A stretch of DNA of 64,000 nucleotides from Vibrio fluminensis (GTDB lineage Bacteria > Pseudomonadota > Gammaproteobacteria > Enterobacterales > Vibrionaceae): assembly GCF_015278125.1 (NCBI RefSeq), contig NZ_JADILO010000002.1, forward strand, positions 62,001 through 126,000, read 5' to 3'. Position 1 is the first letter of the stretch, and each line of letters opens with the position of its first letter. A model generated the notes under the pieces. It was not told where the DNA came from and did not search any database. It saw only the letters and a list, made by a program, of their open reading frames with translations. Below are positions 16,567 through 25,440 of the stretch, piece by piece. The translations under genes and the position numbers were made by a program.

Positions 16567-17595
16567 ATGAAAAATTATTTGTATCCGAGTTTAGCGACGT
16601 TCGCGGTATTAACACTGCCGATTAGTGGCGTAGCACAGGCCACGACTTTGCCTAGTCAACATATGAGCCAAGGGGTTTATTTGGTCGAACTATCGGCAGC
16701 GAAGACATTTAGCCAGCAAGCTTCAGAACTTGATAAAGTGCTGAATGAGTTCTGTCGCTCAGGTGAGGGGATTCATACTCTGCAGTCTCAGTGGCAACAG
16801 ACGATGCACGCTTGGATGGCGCTTCAAGGTCAAGAACGTGGCCCTCAGGGGGCTTTAGAGCAGAGCTGGAATATACAGTTTTGGCCCGATAAAAAAAATA
16901 CCACAGGGCGTAAAATGTCTGCATTGGTAAAACAAGATAAACGCGATTGGAGTGCCGAAGATATTTCCCAGCAAAGCGTGACCGTGCAGGGACTAGGTTC
17001 GATGGAGTGGTTGTTATACGATAAGGCATCCAACTTTAAAACCAGTAAAAATACCTGTGCGCTCGGTGCCGCGATAAGTCGAAATCTATCGAATAATGCA
17101 GCAACCGTAGCTGAAGCGTGGGAGGAGAATCCCTGGACTGAGTTGCCGCAAAAAAACTGGGAATCCGAATACATCGCCTTACTGTCTAATCAACTCGATT
17201 ATACGATGAAAAAGCTTAGTCGTCCGTTAGCCAAAGTGGGTAAACCTCGTCCTTACTTTGCTGAATCATGGCGCTCTGAAACATCACTAAAGAATCTTGA
17301 ACATAATGTTGTCGCGCTCAAACGACTCTATCTGGCAAACGGTCAAGGTTTAGATGCTTACCTGCGTCTAATAGGAAAACCACAGCTTGCCGATCGAATT
17401 TTGGCACAGTTTAACCAGACGTTAGAGACATGGCCAACCGAGACTAGTCTATTTGCACTTCTACAAACAAAATCGGGTTATCAGTCGGTTCTAAATCAAT
17501 ACAACAAATTGGAAAGATTGAATTATCTGATTCACGAAGAGGTCGCAATTGAGCTTGGTGTAGTAATAGGGTTTAACGCAACTGATGGTGACTGA
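16567..17595 (+). CDS. Second imelysin-family protein
   Basis: The 342-residue protein has a signal peptide (cleavage probably after AQA, residue ~26) and an imelysin fold. The GxHxxE motif is changed to GLGSMEWLLYD, as is common in the second imelysin paralogue of these operons. This suggests loss of the metal-ligand histidine. It overlaps the next gene by 11 nt and so is translationally coupled to the DUF1513 protein. Confidence 0.85.
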   Translation: MKNYLYPSLATFAVLTLPISGVAQATTLPSQHMSQGVYLVELSAAKTFSQQASELDKVLNEFCRSGEGIHTLQSQWQQTMHAWMALQGQERGPQGALEQSWNIQFWPDKKNTTGRKMSALVKQDKRDWSAEDISQQSVTVQGLGSMEWLLYDKASNFKTSKNTCALGAAISRNLSNNAATVAEAWEENPWTELPQKNWESEYIALLSNQLDYTMKKLSRPLAKVGKPRPYFAESWRSETSLKNLEHNVVALKRLYLANGQGLDAYLRLIGKPQLADRILAQFNQTLETWPTETSLFALLQTKSGYQSVLNQYNKLERLNYLIHEEVAIELGVVIGFNATDGD

Positions 17596-18661
17596 TACAA
17601 CGCGTAGAACGCTGCTTAAAGCAGCGTTGTTTGGCGTAGCGACGCCGATGACAGTTTTTGCGAGTGAAGGTAAGACACGTTCACAACCTAGCCTGATTGG
17701 ATGTGCATTAGAAGGTCGAGATCGATACAGTGTGGTGGTTGCTGACCATCAAGGTATGCCGTTATCTCGTTTGCCATTACCAGAGCGTGGGCATGGTATC
17801 GCTATCAATACGTTACGTCAGCACGCTGTAGCGTTCGCACGTAGACCTGGCAGTTATTTGATGGTGTTTGATTATGTTAGTGGGGAGATGATTCGCATAA
17901 ATAACGCGGCATCTAACCGTCACTTTTATGGACACGGCGTTTATTCTAATGATGGCAAACATCTCTTCGCAACGGAAGGTGAACGCTCAAGTAGCCGCGG
18001 TATTATTGGCGTTTACGATGTAGAGAGTGATTATCAAAAAGTAGATGAACTTAGCGGCTTCGGATTGGGGCCGCACGAAGTGATCATTATGCCAGATGGC
18101 ACCTTAGTCATCGGTGTTGGCGGCGTGCATACAGATGGGCGCACGCCTAAGAACCTTGATACGATGCAACCCAGTTTGAGTTATTTGTCCCAAACTGGAA
18201 TATTGCTCGAGCAACATGAATTGCCGGATCGTCATTTGAGTATTCGTCACTTGGCTCATGACGGTGACAAAACCGTGTTATGTGGACAGCAATATCGAGG
18301 TGAGCCTGATGAGTATCCGGCTTTGCTTGCTATGCATACTGCTGGTGGCGAGATTGAGCCACTCCAAGCAGAACCCGAGCAATGGGCAAGGTTTAGGCAC
18401 TACATTGCGAGTATTGCAGCATCCGAGGAGTGGATCATAGCGACCTCACCACGAGGCAATTGTTATGGAATATGGTCTAAAAAGTCTAGACAGTTAGTTG
18501 AGTTAGCTCCTTTGCCTGATGCTTCTGGTGTAGTGGCCAAGGATGGGAAGTTCCTAATTAGTTCAGGTTCGGGGGCTGTTATTGCTCAATCTCAACCTCG
18601 AGACAAGTCTTCAGTTTTTACATCTATTCAATGGGATAACCATTGGAGTATCATTAGCTAA
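17585..18661 (+). CDS. DUF1513 beta-propeller-like protein, Tat-exported
   Basis: The 358-residue protein has a twin-arginine signal (TTRRTLLKAALFG) and then repeated beta-propeller-like segments such as GHGVYSNDGKHLFATEG and GPHEVIIMPDGTLVIGVGG. DUF1513 proteins close the irpA-DUF1111-imelysin operon in many proteobacteria, and their role is undefined. Tat export suggests folding or cofactor loading in the cytosol before transport. The start ATG 17585 lies inside the preceding gene. Confidence 0.88.
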   Translation: MVTDTTRRTLLKAALFGVATPMTVFASEGKTRSQPSLIGCALEGRDRYSVVVADHQGMPLSRLPLPERGHGIAINTLRQHAVAFARRPGSYLMVFDYVSGEMIRINNAASNRHFYGHGVYSNDGKHLFATEGERSSSRGIIGVYDVESDYQKVDELSGFGLGPHEVIIMPDGTLVIGVGGVHTDGRTPKNLDTMQPSLSYLSQTGILLEQHELPDRHLSIRHLAHDGDKTVLCGQQYRGEPDEYPALLAMHTAGGEIEPLQAEPEQWARFRHYIASIAASEEWIIATSPRGNCYGIWSKKSRQLVELAPLPDASGVVAKDGKFLISSGSGAVIAQSQPRDKSSVFTSIQWDNHWSIIS

Positions 18662-18770
18662 TCATTGGCTAGATTATTAAATCTCTGATTAATAAAGGAT
18701 TAAACAAAGCCTGTTAAATAGTGATTCTCTGCCATACTTACTTCAATGGTATGAAAAAGCGTATGGAATA

Positions 18771-20300
18771 ATGTATAGATTTAAGCTTATTTTGGTAGTT
18801 TTCTTTTCAATGCCATTGACGGCATTTGCACAAAGCTATTTTGAGCAGATAGGCTGGGTATCCCCCGGCAGTGCTACCCAGTATCAATATCAACAACAAC
18901 TCGAAGAGATCTATCGCAATAATAGTGAGCAGATCATTTGGTTTGATCTTCAACAAAGTAGTCAATTAGAGTTTCAGTTGGAACTTATCGACCAGTCTGG
19001 TGTTAGTCCATTGATTTCTAAGCAACTTGACCAATTGCGATTTTACCGTAAAAGTAATCAGTGGTATCAATATGATCTCCTCGCAACCGATGCGTTGCTC
19101 GCGTATATGAGCTATGCCGAGTTGGCTAAGCAACATGGTAAAGAGTGGTTTTTCAATAAAAAAATTGTTCAGCCACTTCCTCTACCAAGCGAAAATGCTT
19201 TGGCCGACTTAAATGCTTCAATTCAGTCGCAGCAAATTGGAGCATTGATTGATTCATACACCCCTGATACAGACAGTTATCAAGCTTTAATCGAGACTTA
19301 TTTGCGCCTATCTAACCGTCGAGATGAGGTAGTCTCTTTATATGTACAAAACGCTAAGCTCAAACGGGTTGGTGATTTATTGGAGAATCGTGCCGAGTTA
19401 ATTGGGCGTTTGCAACAGGTTGATATTGACTTGAGTGAAGTGGCTCTTGAATTGAGTTATTTTGATGAACCTTTAGAGAGGGCAGTCAAGCAGTTCCAAC
19501 AAATACACGGTTTAAAAGTCGATGGTGTGATTGGCCCAAATACCGTTCGTTGGTTGAACAAGAGCAGCAAAGCACGCTTGAAAATAATTGCGATTAACGC
19601 CGAGCGCAGCCGTATCTGGCCTGATCAGAGAAACACTATTATCTTGGTTAATGTTCCCGGCTATGAGATGGAATACTGGTTTGGTGGCGAATCCATTTTT
19701 CAGTCAGAAGTGATTGTTGGACGGGAGAAAAGACCAACGCCTGTTATGACAACGAATCTTGATTCCGTCATCCTTAATCCTACATGGAATGTGCCGTGGA
19801 AGATTATGGTTGAGGATATTATTCCTGCGGTAAAAGAAGACCCGCGTTATTTGTCTAAGCAGAATATTAAGATCATCCAAAGTTGGACATCGAGTAATGT
19901 CATTGACCCAATGATGATTGATTGGACTGGCACTCATCCTAAAGCGTTCCCGTATCGAATGAGACAGATGTCGGGAAAAAACAATGCGTTGGGTCTTTAT
20001 AAGTTCAACACTCCAAATGATCGAGCCATATTTTTACACGATACACCGAGCAAGCATTTATTTAACAAACCGATGCGGGCTTTTAGCTCAGGGTGTGTAC
20101 GAGTAAAAGATGCCGACCAATTTGCCGCACTCTTGCTGGAAAATCAGGGGTTGAACCTAGAAACGATTCAACAGAGTAACACTCGTTCTAATAAGTCAAT
20201 ACCACTGCGCCAGCGAATTCCCGTGCATATTATTTATCAAACCGCTTGGGGCGAAGGTGGTGTAGTGCACTATCGCGATGATATCTATAGCTTGGACTAG
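18771..20300 (+). CDS. ldtD: L,D-transpeptidase (LdtD/YcbB-like)
   Basis: This periplasmic enzyme makes 3-3 crosslinks in peptidoglycan. It has a signal peptide (residues 1-20, ending TAFAQ), a scaffold region, a peptidoglycan-binding_1 domain (about 232-265, VKQFQQIHGLKVDGVIGPNT) and a YkuD catalytic domain with the HDTPSKHLF and SSGCVRV motifs; the nucleophile is C442. At 509 residues it is shorter than E. coli LdtD. The following mepK and gloC reproduce the E. coli ycbB-ycbK-ycbL order, though 293 bp separate ldtD from mepK. Confidence 0.92.
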   Translation: MYRFKLILVVFFSMPLTAFAQSYFEQIGWVSPGSATQYQYQQQLEEIYRNNSEQIIWFDLQQSSQLEFQLELIDQSGVSPLISKQLDQLRFYRKSNQWYQYDLLATDALLAYMSYAELAKQHGKEWFFNKKIVQPLPLPSENALADLNASIQSQQIGALIDSYTPDTDSYQALIETYLRLSNRRDEVVSLYVQNAKLKRVGDLLENRAELIGRLQQVDIDLSEVALELSYFDEPLERAVKQFQQIHGLKVDGVIGPNTVRWLNKSSKARLKIIAINAERSRIWPDQRNTIILVNVPGYEMEYWFGGESIFQSEVIVGREKRPTPVMTTNLDSVILNPTWNVPWKIMVEDIIPAVKEDPRYLSKQNIKIIQSWTSSNVIDPMMIDWTGTHPKAFPYRMRQMSGKNNALGLYKFNTPNDRAIFLHDTPSKHLFNKPMRAFSSGCVRVKDADQFAALLLENQGLNLETIQQSNTRSNKSIPLRQRIPVHIIYQTAWGEGGVVHYRDDIYSLD

Positions 20301-20593
20301 TGGCTACTTTGGTTTCTTCCCTATCTACATTAGTGGGCGTAAATTTGTTCACTCTGTAATCAATTTTGGCAAATCACGTCACTGTGGCGTGGTTTGTGTC
20401 ACATTGACCGAAAATTTACAAAATCTTGCAATTGATGATTTATAAAACTTTTCTTAATTAGTTCAGTAATTAATCATTAAGTTTTGGTGTTTTACTCATT
20501 TCAGACATATTTTATACGATTGCACTTCATAACAGAGTTCGGTACTGTCCGTTCCAGCACAAAATCCACAAGTTGTTATGAAGGTATAAAACA

Positions 20594-21136
20594 GTGCAGG
20601 TTACACGTAGAAATTTTATTAAGTTGGCAGGAAGTGGTCTAGTGGTAGCGAGTTGCGCGCCGAGTATTGCACTTGCGTCATACCCAGATCTTTCACGTTC
20701 TTTGGCACTGAACAATGTGCATACAGGGGAAAACTTAGAAACATGCTACTTTGATGGAAAGAGTTATGTATCTAAAGAAATGGTCCGTATCGATAAGATT
20801 TGCCGTGATTTCAGACGCAATGAAATCCATAAAATGGATAAGAAACTGTTTGACCAGATTTCTCTTATTCAATCTGAACTAGGCGTTGAAGCGGAAGTTC
20901 AGATCATTTCAGGCTATCGTTCACCTGCAACCAACAAAGCGTTGCGTGCTCACTCTAGTGGTGTGGCGAAGAAGAGCTACCATATGACGGGTCAAGCGAT
21001 CGATTTCCGTTTGGATGGCGTTAATTTGCGCCGTGTTCGGGATGTTGCACGCGAAATCAAAGCGGGTGGCGTTGGATATTATCCAAATAGTAACTTTGTC
21101 CATATTGATACCGGTCCGGTACGTTACTGGTCATAG
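20594..21136 (+). CDS. mepK: Murein endopeptidase MepK-like (DUF882, YcbK)
   Basis: The 180-residue protein has a twin-arginine signal (TRRNFIKLAGSGLVVASCAP) and a peptidase M15-like DUF882 domain. Zinc-site segments are visible: SGYRSPATNK, SYHMTGQAIDFR (H and D) and NFVHIDTG (H). MepK cleaves 3-3 crosslinks, that is, the bonds made by the upstream L,D-transpeptidase, so the pair balances each other. The start is GTG 20594 after GAAGG. A cysteine follows the signal's hydrophobic stretch (VASCAP), so lipid attachment cannot be excluded. Confidence 0.9.
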   Translation: MQVTRRNFIKLAGSGLVVASCAPSIALASYPDLSRSLALNNVHTGENLETCYFDGKSYVSKEMVRIDKICRDFRRNEIHKMDKKLFDQISLIQSELGVEAEVQIISGYRSPATNKALRAHSSGVAKKSYHMTGQAIDFRLDGVNLRRVRDVAREIKAGGVGYYPNSNFVHIDTGPVRYWS

Positions 21137-21289
21137 TGTTACATTGAGTTAATTGACGAAGGGGAACAACTGATGAAGTTGTTCCTTTTTCTTTATTGGC
21201 AGTGTGATAAACACGACGAATGAACTTTCTTGAGGTTGCTTGACGATCGTGTCATAGTTCTGCCAGATTCGTAATTTTAAGGTAATTCT

Positions 21290-21946
21290 ATGTCTTTGAA
21301 GTATCAGGTTGTTCCTGTCACCTCATTCTCTCAGAACTGTTCAATTGTATGGTGTGATGAAACCATGAAAGGCATCGTGATCGATCCGGGTGGTGATGAG
21401 AAGCAACTAGCAGTATTGATCAAAGAGCTTGGTGTTGAAGTAGAGAACTTGGTTCTTACTCATGGCCACTTGGACCATGTTGGTGGTACAGAGCCGCTAT
21501 CTGATTTATTGGGTGGCAAACCAATTATTGGTCCACATAAAGAAGACAATTTCTGGCTGCAAGGTCTGGAAGGGCAAAGTCAAATGTTTGGTTTCCCTCT
21601 CACTGAACCTTTTGAACCGGATCAATGGCTAAACGATGGTGATCAAATTACGTTTGGCAATCAAACTATGCAGGTGCTTCATACTCCAGGTCACACACCG
21701 GGTCACGTAGTACTGTTTAGTGAGGAAGCGCAGTTGGCGTTTGTCGGTGATGTGTTGTTTAACGGCAGCATTGGTCGTACGGATTTCCCTAAAGGCGACT
21801 TTAACACCTTGATCACGTCGATCAAGACTAAGTTGTGGCCACTGGGTAATGAGGTGCGTTTTGTTCCGGGACATGGTCCAGAGTCGACATTTGGTCGTGA
21901 GCGCGCTTCTAACCCGTTTGTCGCTGATGAAATGCCTCTTTACTAA
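21290..21946 (+). CDS. gloC: Hydroxyacylglutathione hydrolase, type GloC (YcbL)
   Basis: This is a metallo-beta-lactamase-fold thioesterase that hydrolyses S-lactoylglutathione in methylglyoxal detoxification. The metal motif HGHLDH is at residues 58-63, with further ligands in HTPGHTPGH, FVGDVLF and VPGHGPES. At 218 residues it lacks the C-terminal domain of GloB, which marks it as GloC. It follows mepK by 153 bp, as in the E. coli order, and has its own ribosome binding site (AAGGTAATT). Confidence 0.9.
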   Translation: MSLKYQVVPVTSFSQNCSIVWCDETMKGIVIDPGGDEKQLAVLIKELGVEVENLVLTHGHLDHVGGTEPLSDLLGGKPIIGPHKEDNFWLQGLEGQSQMFGFPLTEPFEPDQWLNDGDQITFGNQTMQVLHTPGHTPGHVVLFSEEAQLAFVGDVLFNGSIGRTDFPKGDFNTLITSIKTKLWPLGNEVRFVPGHGPESTFGRERASNPFVADEMPLY

Positions 21947-21967
21947 TCGCGGTTACTAAAAATCTTG

Positions 21968-22666
21968 TCAAAGGTCGCTATTGCGGCCTTTCTCGTTTTT
22001 TTCGGGTGGTTTTGCGGCAGCAAGGTAACGTCGCATTAAACCAACGAATTCCTCACCTGATCGATCTAAATCATTGGTCGAGATAAAGATGTCATAGCCA
22101 TAAAAAGTGCGTTGGTAATGCATACGGTTGGCAAGCATCGCTTGCAAGCCTTGATAATGAACACCTTTTTCACTTAGAAATGCCCGAGAATCGAGCACGA
22201 TATCTTCAAACTGAGTTAATTTACCACTCTGTTTTAACCCTAAATAAAGCAACGCTCGTTGTCCTAACATCAGTTCGGTCGATATCCGTGGGCAAATACT
22301 GTCTAAATAAGGTTCATAGTCTTTGAGTTTAATCCCGATCCAGGGAAGAGGTTGATACCAACCGTCATGATGATGATGGCAAATTCCAATCTTGCTAATG
22401 TTTGCCCAATTCACCACCCAGCCACCCTTGGCGAAGTGTTGCTGGAAATGTGTTGCGGTGATGGTGTATCCGACAGTAGATTGCTTAATGAGCATCTTAA
22501 GTGTGTAGTACGCGGCGATGAGCAATAGTATACCGACTATAAATTGCTGCCAGTTGTTGGCAAACCAGATCAGACTAAAAACGAGTAACGCAACAGGTGT
22601 ACCCACCCAAATGTTACGTAATGAGAGGTTTCTGAGAGGGTGATTGTACAACTGCAGTGTTTCCAT
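21968..22666 (-). CDS. Membrane protein, DUF2982 type
   Basis: The 232-residue protein has two N-terminal transmembrane helices (about 21-36 and 42-59) and a cytosolic C-terminal domain with a PH-like pattern (VGYTITATHFQQHFAKGGWVVNWANI). I associate it with the Vibrio DUF2982 family; function unknown. It converges on gloC, and its last codon sits in the shared terminator hairpin. The likely start is ATG 22666. Confidence 0.75.
   Translation of the reverse strand: METLQLYNHPLRNLSLRNIWVGTPVALLVFSLIWFANNWQQFIVGILLLIAAYYTLKMLIKQSTVGYTITATHFQQHFAKGGWVVNWANISKIGICHHHHDGWYQPLPWIGIKLKDYEPYLDSICPRISTELMLGQRALLYLGLKQSGKLTQFEDIVLDSRAFLSEKGVHYQGLQAMLANRMHYQRTFYGYDIFISTNDLDRSGEEFVGLMRRYLAAAKPPEKNEKGRNSDL
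21970..21998. terminator. Shared terminator between gloC and the DUF2982-type gene
   Basis: AAAGGTCGC-TATT-GCGGCCTTT (one G:U) is followed on the plus strand by TCTCGTTTTTTT. It ends the gloC transcript and overlaps the end of the convergent gene. Confidence 0.7.
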
Positions 22667-22888
22667 CCATTTCCTTTGGTTAAATCAAAATCAGTAACCA
22701 TTCATTCGCTACGTTGATGAAAAAGGATCAGTTTAAATATCGACTATTTTATAGACTTCTACCAACTGGCCACACGTTTTTGTCGTAGAAAAATGTCGAT
22801 TTCCTGTCATTAAGCGCATTTTTTTGGTATAAAACGCGCTTCAAATTTTCACCACTGCTCGGTATGCAGTGAAATGGAGAAACACTCG

Positions 22889-23260
22889 ATGAGACTTGCT
22901 CATAAGCGCAAAGTGCAGCTGAAACTGCAAAAGCACATTAAAGCGGTAGTTGCTAACGTTCAAGCAACTAAAAAAGCTAAGCCTGTAGTTGAGAAGAAAG
23001 TCGCTGTAGCACCAGCAGCGGAGAAAGTCGTTGCTGTTAAGCAATCTGACGTTGCTCTAACTCCTAAGCAGCAACAAGTGCTAGATATTGTTGTTAGCAA
23101 TACTGATGGCATCAACCCTAAAGGTATCGGCCTAGCTGCTGGTCAAGAAGAAGCGAAAGCAGCTTCTTGGGCAACTGGCGCACTTAAAAAGCTTCTAGAA
23201 GAAAATCTAGTCGTTAAGGAACAACTAGCAGGCAACAAAGTTATCTACAAAGCTCTTTAA
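22889..23260 (+). CDS. Lysine/alanine-rich protein with a winged-helix-like C-terminus
   Basis: The 123-residue protein has a basic N-terminal part (RLAHKRKVQLKLQKHIKAVV), an alanine/valine/lysine-rich linker (about 30-60) and a compact C-terminal domain (LTPKQQQVLDIVVSNTDGIN onward) that looks like a small winged-helix: helix, turn 'GINPKGIG', helix, then a beta wing (LVVKEQLAGNKVIYKAL). It may bind nucleic acid; this is inference. ATG 22889 has GGAGA upstream and is preferred over 22874. A strong terminator follows. Confidence 0.75.
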   Translation: MRLAHKRKVQLKLQKHIKAVVANVQATKKAKPVVEKKVAVAPAAEKVVAVKQSDVALTPKQQQVLDIVVSNTDGINPKGIGLAAGQEEAKAASWATGALKKLLEENLVVKEQLAGNKVIYKAL

Positions 23261-23285
23261 TAGAACTGCTAACTGTGACTGAAGA

Positions 23286-23313
23286 AGACCCCACATTGCT
23301 GGGGTCTTTTTTT
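23286..23313 (+). terminator. Rho-independent terminator
   Basis: AGACCCC and GGGGTCT form a 7-bp stem with loop ACATTGCT, followed by T7. Confidence 0.9.
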
Positions 23314-23391
23314 GTATCTAGCTCGTCGCTGTACAAAATAGAAACGTCTGCATCACATAATTTAAAATAACTGTAATATGCTGGTGCGACT

Positions 23392-23405
23392 TATACGTAC
23401 GTATA
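23392..23405. promoter_or_regulatory. 14-bp palindrome, NarL-like heptamers overlapping
   Basis: TATACGTACGTATA is a perfect palindrome and contains the heptamer TACGTAT on both strands (overlapping). The same heptamer forms the 7-2-7 site at 23485-23500. It lies in the 375-bp region before the TRAP operon. Confidence 0.45.
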
Positions 23406-23484
23406 TCACGCCAGTCGATATGCTTTATTAGTGGTGAAAATAGTCTTACATAACAGTATGTTATGAGTTTTGTATTAATTCTCC

Positions 23485-23500
23485 TACGTATAAATACGTA
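23485..23500. promoter_or_regulatory. NarL-type 7-2-7 inverted repeat before the TRAP operon
   Basis: TACGTAT-AA-ATACGTA is an exact inverted repeat of two heptamers with a 2-bp spacer, the arrangement bound by NarL/FixJ-type regulators (NarL heptamer TACYYMT). A NarL-type response regulator is encoded downstream at 28171-28806, so this is its most likely operator. It lies 136 bp before the start of the binding-protein gene. Confidence 0.5.
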
Positions 23501-23635
23501 TTGATTGGTTTTGACTTGCTTATTGTCTGTTAAATTCTTCAGTGTTCTTGCCGATTTTTTATTGTTCTTTGATCAGTCATGCTAAATCTGAATAGGAAGT
23601 GTCGTAAAGGCGCTCATGAAACAAAGGACCTGATA

Positions 23636-24763
23636 ATGAGAGCATTAAATTCATTTTTAGATGGAAAACTGAAAGTAGGTATTGCCACACTAGCGGCATC
23701 TATTGCACTAGTCGGCTGTGGTGAAGAGTCCAAACAAGAGACTGCACAGCAGGAAGCAAAACCTGAGAAAGTTTATAAGCTAAAACTTGCAGAAACATGG
23801 GGGCCAAACTTCCCAATTTTTGGCGATGCGACGAAAAACATGGCTAAAATGGCTGAAGAGATGTCTGATGGTCGCTTGGTGATTACCATTGACTCATCGA
23901 ATAAGCACAAAGCCCCACTTGGTGTATTTGACATGGTGAAATCAGGTCAGTACGACCTAGGTCACTCGGCGTCTTACTACTGGAAAGGTAAAGTGCCAAA
24001 CACGCTTTATTTTACTTCGATGCCATTTGGCATGCTACCAACAGAGCAGTACGCTTGGTTCTACCACGGTGGTGGCATGGAGTTGATGGAAGAAGTTTAC
24101 GCACCGCATAACTTATTATCTTTCCCTGGCGGTAATACTGATACTCAGATGGGTGGTTGGTTCCAAAAAGAGATTAATTCTGTCGATGACCTACAAGGTC
24201 TGAAAATGCGTATCCCTGGTTTTGCGGGTGAGATCCTTGCTGAGTTAGGCGCGAAACCAACCAATATCGCACCAGGTGAGCTATATACGTCGCTTGAGCG
24301 TCGTACTATCGATGCACTAGAGTGGGTTGGTCCATCGCTAGATTTGCGTATGGGTTTCCACAAAATTGCCCCTTACTACTACACAGGTTGGCATGAGCCT
24401 GGCACAGAGCTTCAATTCCTTGTGAACAAGCGTACTTGGGATGGTCTACCAGCAGATCTCCAGTCAATCCTAGAAGTTGCAATGAAGACCGCTGCTTACG
24501 ACATGTACACTCAATCTAAGCACGAAAGTGGTAAAAACTGGGCGTCAATTCAGTCAGAGTACCCGAACGTCGAAGTTAAAGACTTCCCAGCTGAAGTTAT
24601 CTCGGCTTTGGAAGAAGCAAACGAGCGTTTACTTGCAGAGCACGCAGCCAAAGATGAGCTAGCGAAGAAGATTCAAGAGTCTCAAGCAGCATACCTCGAG
24701 CAGGTTCGTCCTTGGTCTGATATTTCACACCGTGCATACCTAAATAGCCAAGCTGCAGAATAA
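23636..24763 (+). CDS. TRAP transporter substrate-binding protein (TakP-like), predicted lipoprotein
   Basis: The 375-residue protein captures an organic acid for the DctQM permease encoded next. QMGGWFQKEI, the GLKMRIPGFAGE segment and DALEWVGP match the TakP/2-oxo-acid branch of the DctP family, so a 2-oxo monocarboxylate is the likely ligand. The N-terminus has a hydrophobic signal and the lipobox ALVGC at about residue 28, followed by a polar linker. Most Gram-negative TRAP binding proteins are soluble, so a lipid anchor is unusual. ATG 23636 has AAAGGA upstream. The gene is separated from dctQ by an attenuator-like hairpin. Confidence 0.9.
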   Translation: MRALNSFLDGKLKVGIATLAASIALVGCGEESKQETAQQEAKPEKVYKLKLAETWGPNFPIFGDATKNMAKMAEEMSDGRLVITIDSSNKHKAPLGVFDMVKSGQYDLGHSASYYWKGKVPNTLYFTSMPFGMLPTEQYAWFYHGGGMELMEEVYAPHNLLSFPGGNTDTQMGGWFQKEINSVDDLQGLKMRIPGFAGEILAELGAKPTNIAPGELYTSLERRTIDALEWVGPSLDLRMGFHKIAPYYYTGWHEPGTELQFLVNKRTWDGLPADLQSILEVAMKTAAYDMYTQSKHESGKNWASIQSEYPNVEVKDFPAEVISALEEANERLLAEHAAKDELAKKIQESQAAYLEQVRPWSDISHRAYLNSQAAE

Positions 24764-24843
24764 GTAGCTGTTCACTAAGAAAAAATGATGTGACTTAGTC
24801 ACACGAAGCCCAAGAAAACCCTTTCATTATTATTAAAATAATA

Positions 24844-24877
24844 GCTCCACCAGTTACGGCTGAGTGGAGCACTTTTT
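24844..24877 (+). terminator. Attenuator-like hairpin between the TRAP binding protein and permease genes
   Basis: GCTCCAC and GTGGAGC form a 7-bp stem with a 13-nt loop, then ACTTTTT. Such hairpins after binding-protein genes lower read-through to permease genes or protect the upstream mRNA. Confidence 0.65.
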
Positions 24878-24896
24878 AAATTCCATGGAGTTAGGG

Positions 24897-25430
24897 ATGA
24901 GAAGTCTTATTTATATAGAGCGGTTGTTCAATCGTTTCGGGGATATATTAGGTTGGCTGTCCAGCATCCTATTTATCCTGTTACTGTGTAACGTTGTTTA
25001 TGATGTCGTTATGCGTTATGCCTTTAATGATGTGTCTATCGCCTTCCAAGAGATGGAATGGCACCTATTTTCCGCAGTATTTCTAATTGGTGTTCCTTAT
25101 GCGATTAAAGCAGGCGGTCATGTGCGTGTTGACCTGTTTTACGAGCGTCTGTCTAACCGAGCGCAAGCTATTATCGATTTGATCGGTACCATCGTTTTCC
25201 TTTTCCCATTTTGTCTTTTGGTGGCTTGGTACGGCATTGACTTTGCCAAAGAGAGCTATGCCTTAAATGAGATGTCTGGTGACCCAGGCGGCTTGCCTTA
25301 TCGTTGGATTATCAAAGGCATGATTCCTTTATCTTTCCTATTTATGGCAATTAGTGGTATTGGCTTGATGTTACATTCGCTTAACCGCATCTTTAATCCA
25401 CACCTAATGCACCAAGCAGCAGAGAAGTAG
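24897..25430 (+). CDS. TRAP transporter small permease (DctQ family)
   Basis: The 177-residue inner-membrane protein has four predicted transmembrane helices (starting GDILGWLSSILFILLLCNVV) and the DctQ pattern VMRYAFNDVSIAFQEMEWHLF. It pairs with the large permease for sodium-driven uptake. I prefer ATG 24897, with GGAG upstream, because earlier in-frame starts (24864, 24885) fall in or directly after the terminator-like hairpin. Confidence 0.9.
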   Translation: MRSLIYIERLFNRFGDILGWLSSILFILLLCNVVYDVVMRYAFNDVSIAFQEMEWHLFSAVFLIGVPYAIKAGGHVRVDLFYERLSNRAQAIIDLIGTIVFLFPFCLLVAWYGIDFAKESYALNEMSGDPGGLPYRWIIKGMIPLSFLFMAISGIGLMLHSLNRIFNPHLMHQAAEK

Positions 25431-25440
25431 GAGGCAGCAC

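Noticed and set aside
20594..20680. MepK as a lipoprotein
   Set aside because: VASCAP after the hydrophobic stretch resembles a weak lipobox, but the twin-arginine motif and family knowledge favour ordinary Tat export. Not excluded.
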